DNA from: Candidatus Woesearchaeota archaeon
GTDB lineage: Archaea; Nanobdellota; Nanobdellia; Woesearchaeales; WJKL01
Reading direction: 5' to 3'
Assembly (NCBI GenBank): GCA_019322455.1
Contig: JAHWIT010000123.1
Coordinates: 1-7,237, forward strand
DNA: 7,237 nucleotides
In this document: piece by piece, positions 5,338 through 7,237 of the stretch
Numbering within the stretch: position 1 is the stretch's first letter
Layout of the letters: the number at the start of each line of letters is the position of its first letter
Notes under the pieces: model-generated
Told to the model about the DNA's origin: nothing
Seen by the model: only the letters and a program-made list of their open reading frames with translations
Databases searched by the model: none
Translations under genes and position numbers: made by a program

Positions 5338-5459
5338 TGGGGCGTAGCGTATTTAAAGGAGGTTGCCTTTAAAGTATTTGTTGTTGCAAAACAACACTCC
5401 ACTTCCTGGTGCTTTAATTGCACATGATTAAGGGAAGTTTGAAATAAAATCCGATAAGG

Positions 5460-5469
5460 AAAGGAGGTG
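5460..5469 (+). promoter_or_regulatory. Strong SD that sets the start of the 98-aa gene
   Basis: AAAGGAGGTG lies 6 bases before ATG 5476. A GTG inside the SD (5467) would add three residues, but it would be buried in the ribosome-binding site, so ATG 5476 is preferred. The same nine bases AAAGGAGGT also occur upstream at 5355-5363, inside a hairpin. Confidence 0.8.
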
Positions 5470-5475
5470 TCTAAC

Positions 5476-5772
5476 ATGACACAAGAAAATAAAAATACAG
5501 GCAATCAGCCTGAAAAAAAATTTAGAGCAGGAGCTATTTCTGCAACTGTTTGGCAAAATTTAGGCCAAAGCAAAAAAACAGGAGAAGAGGTCTCCTACAG
5601 GACAATATCCTTACAAAGAGGATATAAAGACAAGAATGACCAATGGCAGAATACTAATTCTTTTAGGGTTAATGATTTGCCAAGAGCAGCAGTAGTGTTA
5701 AAACAAGCATATGAATATTTAGTTACAAAGCAGCAAGATTCAACAGCAGTAACAGAAGAGCCAGTGATGTAG
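5476..5772 (+). CDS. Small conserved-looking protein next to radA, possibly nucleic-acid binding
   Basis: 98 residues from ATG 5476. A disordered polar N-terminus (1-15) is followed by a core of predicted beta strands (KKFRAGAISATVWQN, then EVSYRTISLQRGYKD, then QWQNTNSFRV). One amphipathic helix follows (DLPRAAVVLKQAYEYLV, 67-83), then a polar tail. The pattern W-x-N ... YKDKNxxW ... TNSFRVNDLP looks like a conserved family of roughly 100-aa proteins I have seen in archaea and bacteria without an assigned function; this is from memory. A curved sheet plus a helix is compatible with single-strand nucleic-acid-binding folds such as PC4/Whirly, and the neighbourhood (RadA next, RPA nearby) agrees, but both points are inference. 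No catalytic motif is present. It has its own long leader, a strong SD, and a hairpin terminator overlapping its stop, so it is likely monocistronic. Confidence 0.8.
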   Translation: MTQENKNTGNQPEKKFRAGAISATVWQNLGQSKKTGEEVSYRTISLQRGYKDKNDQWQNTNSFRVNDLPRAAVVLKQAYEYLVTKQQDSTAVTEEPVM

Positions 5773-5790
5773 GCTCTTTTTATTTTTTAA
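5756..5790 (+). terminator. Hairpin plus T-tract overlapping the stop of the 98-aa gene
   Basis: AAGAGCC (5756-5762) pairs with GGCTCTT (5772-5778) around a 9-base loop, followed by TTTATTTTTT. The stop codon TAG (5770-5772) is in the loop and at the start of the 3' arm. The form is that of a bacterial intrinsic terminator. Confidence 0.65.
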
Positions 5791-5808
5791 ACGAAAAAAT
5801 TATAAAAA

Positions 5809-5815
5809 AGGTGAT
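5809..5815 (+). promoter_or_regulatory. SD of radA
   Basis: AGGTGAT matches the 3' part of the full AGGAGGTGAT complement of the 16S tail and lies 4 bases before ATG 5820. The in-frame GTG at 5811 lies inside it, so ATG 5820 is preferred. The TATAAAAAA just upstream (5801-5809) is too near the start to serve as its TATA box; the T/A-rich 5778-5790 region may do so. Confidence 0.6.
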
Positions 5816-5819
5816 ATTT

Positions 5820-6893
5820 ATGTTAGCAAAAGAAAAAACAGATGAAATAGTTCCAAAAGTAGGGGGCAAAAAGAAAGTGGAATCAGAAAAAGAAGAAACA
5901 CCAGAAACAAAATCTTCTGAGAAAAAGGAATCAAAAGAAAAGAAAAAGGAATGCAAAGAAAAAGCAATTACTTTATCAGATTTGCCAGGAGTAGGTCCTG
6001 CAACAGTTGATAAATTAGCTTCTGTAGGTTATAGTGATTTAATGGCTGTTGCTGTTGCAACACCTGGAGAGATTATTGAAGTTACTGGAATGGCTGAAGC
6101 AGCTGCTAAGAAGTTAATTGCAGTAGCAAGAACTTCTTTAGATATGGGTTTTGAATCTGGAATAGATTTATTGAAAAAAAGAGAAAATGGAATGAAGATT
6201 ACAACAGGAAGCAAAACATTTGATACTTTAATGGGAGGAGGATTTGAATCAGGAGCAATAACTGAATGTTTTGGTGAATTTGGTTCTGGAAAAACACAGA
6301 TTGGACATTTGTTGGCTGTTAATGTTATAAAACAATATCCTGATGCTGCGATTGTTTACATTGATACAGAAAGCACTTTTAGACCTGAAAGAATAATAGA
6401 ATTAGCAAAAGGAGCTGGATTAGATCCTAATAATGTTCTTAAGAATATAAGGGTTGCAAGGGCTTTTAATTCTGATCATCAGATGTTATTGGCTGAAAAG
6501 ATAGATGGTTTGATTAAGAAACAGAATTTAAATGTGAAATTAGTAATAATTGATTCATTGACAGCACATTTCAGAGCAGAATTTATTGGAAGGGGAACAT
6601 TAGCAGAAAGGCAGCAGAAACTTAACAGACATATGAGAGATTTAGCAAAAACTGCTTCAATTCATAACTTATGTGTTTATGTGACAAACCAAGTTATGGC
6701 TAAGCCTGATCAATTTTTTGGTGATCCAACACAGGCAATTGGTGGGCATATAGTAGCGCATGCATCAACATTTAGAATTTACTTAAGAAAAGGCAAGAAA
6801 GGAAGCAGGGTTGCAAAATTAATTGATGCACCAAATCTTGCTGACGGCGAATGCAATTTCTTTGTTGAGACAAACGGATTAAAGGATGTTTAA
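5820..6893 (+). CDS. radA: RadA, archaeal RecA/Rad51-family recombinase
   Basis: 357 residues. RadA forms filaments on single-stranded DNA and drives ATP-dependent strand exchange in homologous recombination. Residues 1-50 are a Lys/Glu-rich, probably disordered extension. A helix-hairpin-helix domain follows (LSDLPGVGPATVDKLASVGY, 52-71), then the polymerisation linker GFESGIDLLKKR, whose FxxG matches methanogen-type RadA. The ATPase core has Walker A GEFGSGKT (152-159), the catalytic Glu in YIDTEST (184), Walker B LVIID (241-245), and the L2 DNA-binding loop TNQVMAKPDQFFGDPTQAIGGH region (289-310). It ends with the conserved DAPNLADGECNFFVETNGLKD. All catalytic motifs are intact. The HhH domain and motif order separate it from RadB and from RecA. 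The start is at ATG 5820 because the SD AGGTGAT overlaps the alternative GTG. A hairpin terminator overlaps the stop. Confidence 0.97.
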   Translation: MLAKEKTDEIVPKVGGKKKVESEKEETPETKSSEKKESKEKKKECKEKAITLSDLPGVGPATVDKLASVGYSDLMAVAVATPGEIIEVTGMAEAAAKKLIAVARTSLDMGFESGIDLLKKRENGMKITTGSKTFDTLMGGGFESGAITECFGEFGSGKTQIGHLLAVNVIKQYPDAAIVYIDTESTFRPERIIELAKGAGLDPNNVLKNIRVARAFNSDHQMLLAEKIDGLIKKQNLNVKLVIIDSLTAHFRAEFIGRGTLAERQQKLNRHMRDLAKTASIHNLCVYVTNQVMAKPDQFFGDPTQAIGGHIVAHASTFRIYLRKGKKGSRVAKLIDAPNLADGECNFFVETNGLKDV

Positions 6894-6912
6894 TCCTTTT
6901 TATTTTTATTTT
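6876..6912 (+). terminator. Hairpin plus T-tract overlapping the radA stop
   Basis: GGATTAAA (6876-6883) and TTTAATCC (6889-6896) form a perfect 8-base-pair stem with a 5-base loop, followed directly by TTTTTATTTTTATTTT. The radA stop TAA (6891-6893) is within the 3' arm. An alternative AAAGGA/TCCTTT pairing (6881-6886/6894-6899) competes with it. Confidence 0.7.
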
Positions 6913-6919
6913 AAATAAA

Positions 6920-6927
6920 TTTATATA
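6920..6927 (+). promoter_or_regulatory. TATA box of the TRAM gene
   Basis: TTTATATA is a consensus archaeal box A, preceded by an A-rich stretch suitable as BRE. It predicts a transcription start near 6949 and a leader of about 43 bases carrying an SD. Confidence 0.7.
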
Positions 6928-6951
6928 TTACTTCTTCCATTGATTTAATAA

Positions 6952-6966
6952 TTGCACATTGTGCAA
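6952..6966. promoter_or_regulatory. Perfect palindrome at the TRAM gene's predicted start, possible operator
   Basis: TTGCAC-ATT-GTGCAA is a perfect 6+3+6 inverted repeat about 3-17 bases after the predicted transcription start, where a bound dimeric repressor would block RNA polymerase. As RNA it could only make a short stem with a 3-base loop. Confidence 0.45.
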
Positions 6967-6978
6967 AATAGTCTAAAA

Positions 6979-6984
6979 GGTGAA
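6979..6984 (+). promoter_or_regulatory. SD of the TRAM gene
   Basis: AGGTGA lies 7 bases before ATG 6992 and matches the same part of the 16S tail as the radA SD. Confidence 0.65.
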
Positions 6985-6991
6985 ATAAAAT

Positions 6992-7237
6992 ATGTATGGA
7001 AACAGACCAAGAAGTTTTTCTCCAGTTAAAGTTGGAGATGAGTTAGATGTAAAAATAGAAGCAGTTGGAGCAAAGGGAGATGGAATAGCTAAGAAAGAAG
7101 GATTTGTTCTTTTTATTCCTGGAGTAAAGGAAGGCGATGAAGTAAGGATAAGAGTAACAAAAGTTCTACATAAAGTAGGTTTTGCTGAAGTTATTGGAGA
7201 AGCTCAGTCAACTCCAAAAACTGAAGAACCAGCTGCA
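6992..7237 (+). CDS. TRAM-domain protein, probable RNA chaperone, 3' end missing
   Basis: 82 codons are visible with no stop before the window edge. After MYGNRPRSFSPV comes a complete TRAM-type OB fold (about residues 13-70): VGDELDVKIEAVGAKGDGIAK, then GFVLFIPGVKEGDEVRIRVTKV, then GFAEVIGEA. This is the pattern of the stand-alone archaeal TRAM proteins (TRAM0076 type), which bind structured RNA and act as cold-shock-like chaperones in several archaea. The visible tail (STPKTEEPAA) is Pro/Glu/Ala-rich and probably a short disordered end, so little is likely missing. It has its own TATA box, an SD, and a palindrome in the leader. The ATG at 6996 is out of frame, so 6992 is the start. Confidence 0.9.
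   Translation, partial: MYGNRPRSFSPVKVGDELDVKIEAVGAKGDGIAKKEGFVLFIPGVKEGDEVRIRVTKVLHKVGFAEVIGEAQSTPKTEEPAA

Larger units (their letters stand above)
5249..5475 (+). promoter_or_regulatory. Structured leader or small RNA ahead of the 98-aa gene
   Basis: About 225 bases with no convincing gene, and visibly less AT-rich than the flanks. Going 5' to 3' one can draw the following. Two copies of a repeat can each fold as CCA/TGG around CTGGACA (5254-5266, 5326-5341). GCT-AATTC/GAATT-AGC (5266-5287) forms with a 2-base bulge. TTTAAAGG/CCTTTAAA (5352-5373) has a 6-base loop. TGTTGTT/AACAACA (5379-5396) is closed by a GCAA tetraloop. ACTTCC/GGAAGT (5401-5438) encloses GTGC/GCAC. The SD of the next gene (5460-5469) could instead pair with CACTCC..TTCC (5395-5406), competing with the last hairpin. 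This suggests a translational switch or a separate structured RNA. It matches no RNA family I recognise; pairings were found by eye, without energies or covariation. Confidence 0.5.

Noticed and set aside
5249..5341. The repeats as a CRISPR array or as CsrA-binding sites (GGA in a hairpin loop)
   Set aside because: Only two 16-base copies with one 57-base gap and no cas genes rule out CRISPR. CsrA is a bacterial regulator, and the flanking bases match its consensus only loosely.
5247..5504. 85-codon minus-strand frame across the structured leader
   Set aside because: It has no SD or TATA at the right place, it runs over the repeats, hairpins and the SD of the next gene, and the protein has no domain pattern.
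6029..6214. 61-codon minus-strand frame inside radA
   Set aside because: It is antisense to the intact RadA HhH/linker region and is a shadow of it.
5415..6959. Shared 11-mer TAATTGCACAT at 5415-5425 and 6949-6959
   Set aside because: Eleven-base matches are expected by chance in a 7-kb AT-rich sequence, and the contexts differ (RNA hairpin loop versus palindrome).
1..7237. tRNA, rRNA, insertion sequences, integrase attachment sites or toxin-antitoxin pairs
   Set aside because: I looked on both strands and saw no tRNA-like T-arm, no transposase motifs, no terminal inverted repeats and no paired small toxin/antitoxin frames.

Overview
The window looks like part of the chromosome of an AT-rich archaeon, most likely a DPANN lineage of the Woesearchaeota/Pacearchaeota kind. 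The evidence is a RadA recombinase, an OB-fold archaeal RPA, a stand-alone TRAM-domain protein, TATA boxes at archaeal spacing, Shine-Dalgarno (SD) sites complementary to an archaeal-type 16S tail, and a run of envelope proteins whose N-termini read KKSQ/KKGL/KKAQ/KKSI followed by one hydrophobic segment. The lineage call comes from protein style, not from a marker tree.

Region 1 (2-3131) is a tight co-directional operon. The C-terminal end of a TPR-like protein is followed by four membrane-anchored proteins of 282, 161-164, 203 and 292 aa. Three junctions are 4-base ATGA overlaps and one is an 8-base overlap (or a 1-base gap). Each of the four has a short basic N-terminus, one transmembrane helix and an extracytoplasmic body. 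They resemble class III (type IV pilin-like) signal-peptide proteins, so an envelope or pilus-like assembly with a TPR scaffold is the leading idea. I do not recognise a named system. The first of the four may end in a degenerate amidase-like domain.

Region 2 (3132-5198) holds an RPA-type single-strand DNA-binding protein whose usual zinc-ligand positions look substituted, a YdjM/DUF457-type membrane protein, and, convergent with it, a nucleoside 2-deoxyribosyltransferase-like protein. The last two appear to be leaderless: each start codon sits about 26 bases from a TATA box.

Region 3 (5199-5475) carries no convincing gene but is dense in structure. It has a possibly bidirectional TATA element, two copies of a 16-base repeat that can each form a small hairpin, three further hairpins (one with a GCAA tetraloop), and a strong SD that can pair with an upstream segment which also pairs elsewhere. 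It reads as a long regulatory leader, or a small structured RNA, in front of a 98-aa conserved-looking small protein. This is the part of the window I would look at first.

Region 4 (5476-7237) has that small protein, then radA, then the start of a TRAM-domain gene. The small gene and radA both end in a hairpin plus T-tract overlapping the stop codon, like bacterial intrinsic terminators. The TRAM gene has a consensus TATA box and a perfect 6+3+6 palindrome just after the predicted transcription start. RPA, RadA and the small protein are plausibly a DNA recombination/repair neighbourhood, with separate promoters and not one operon.
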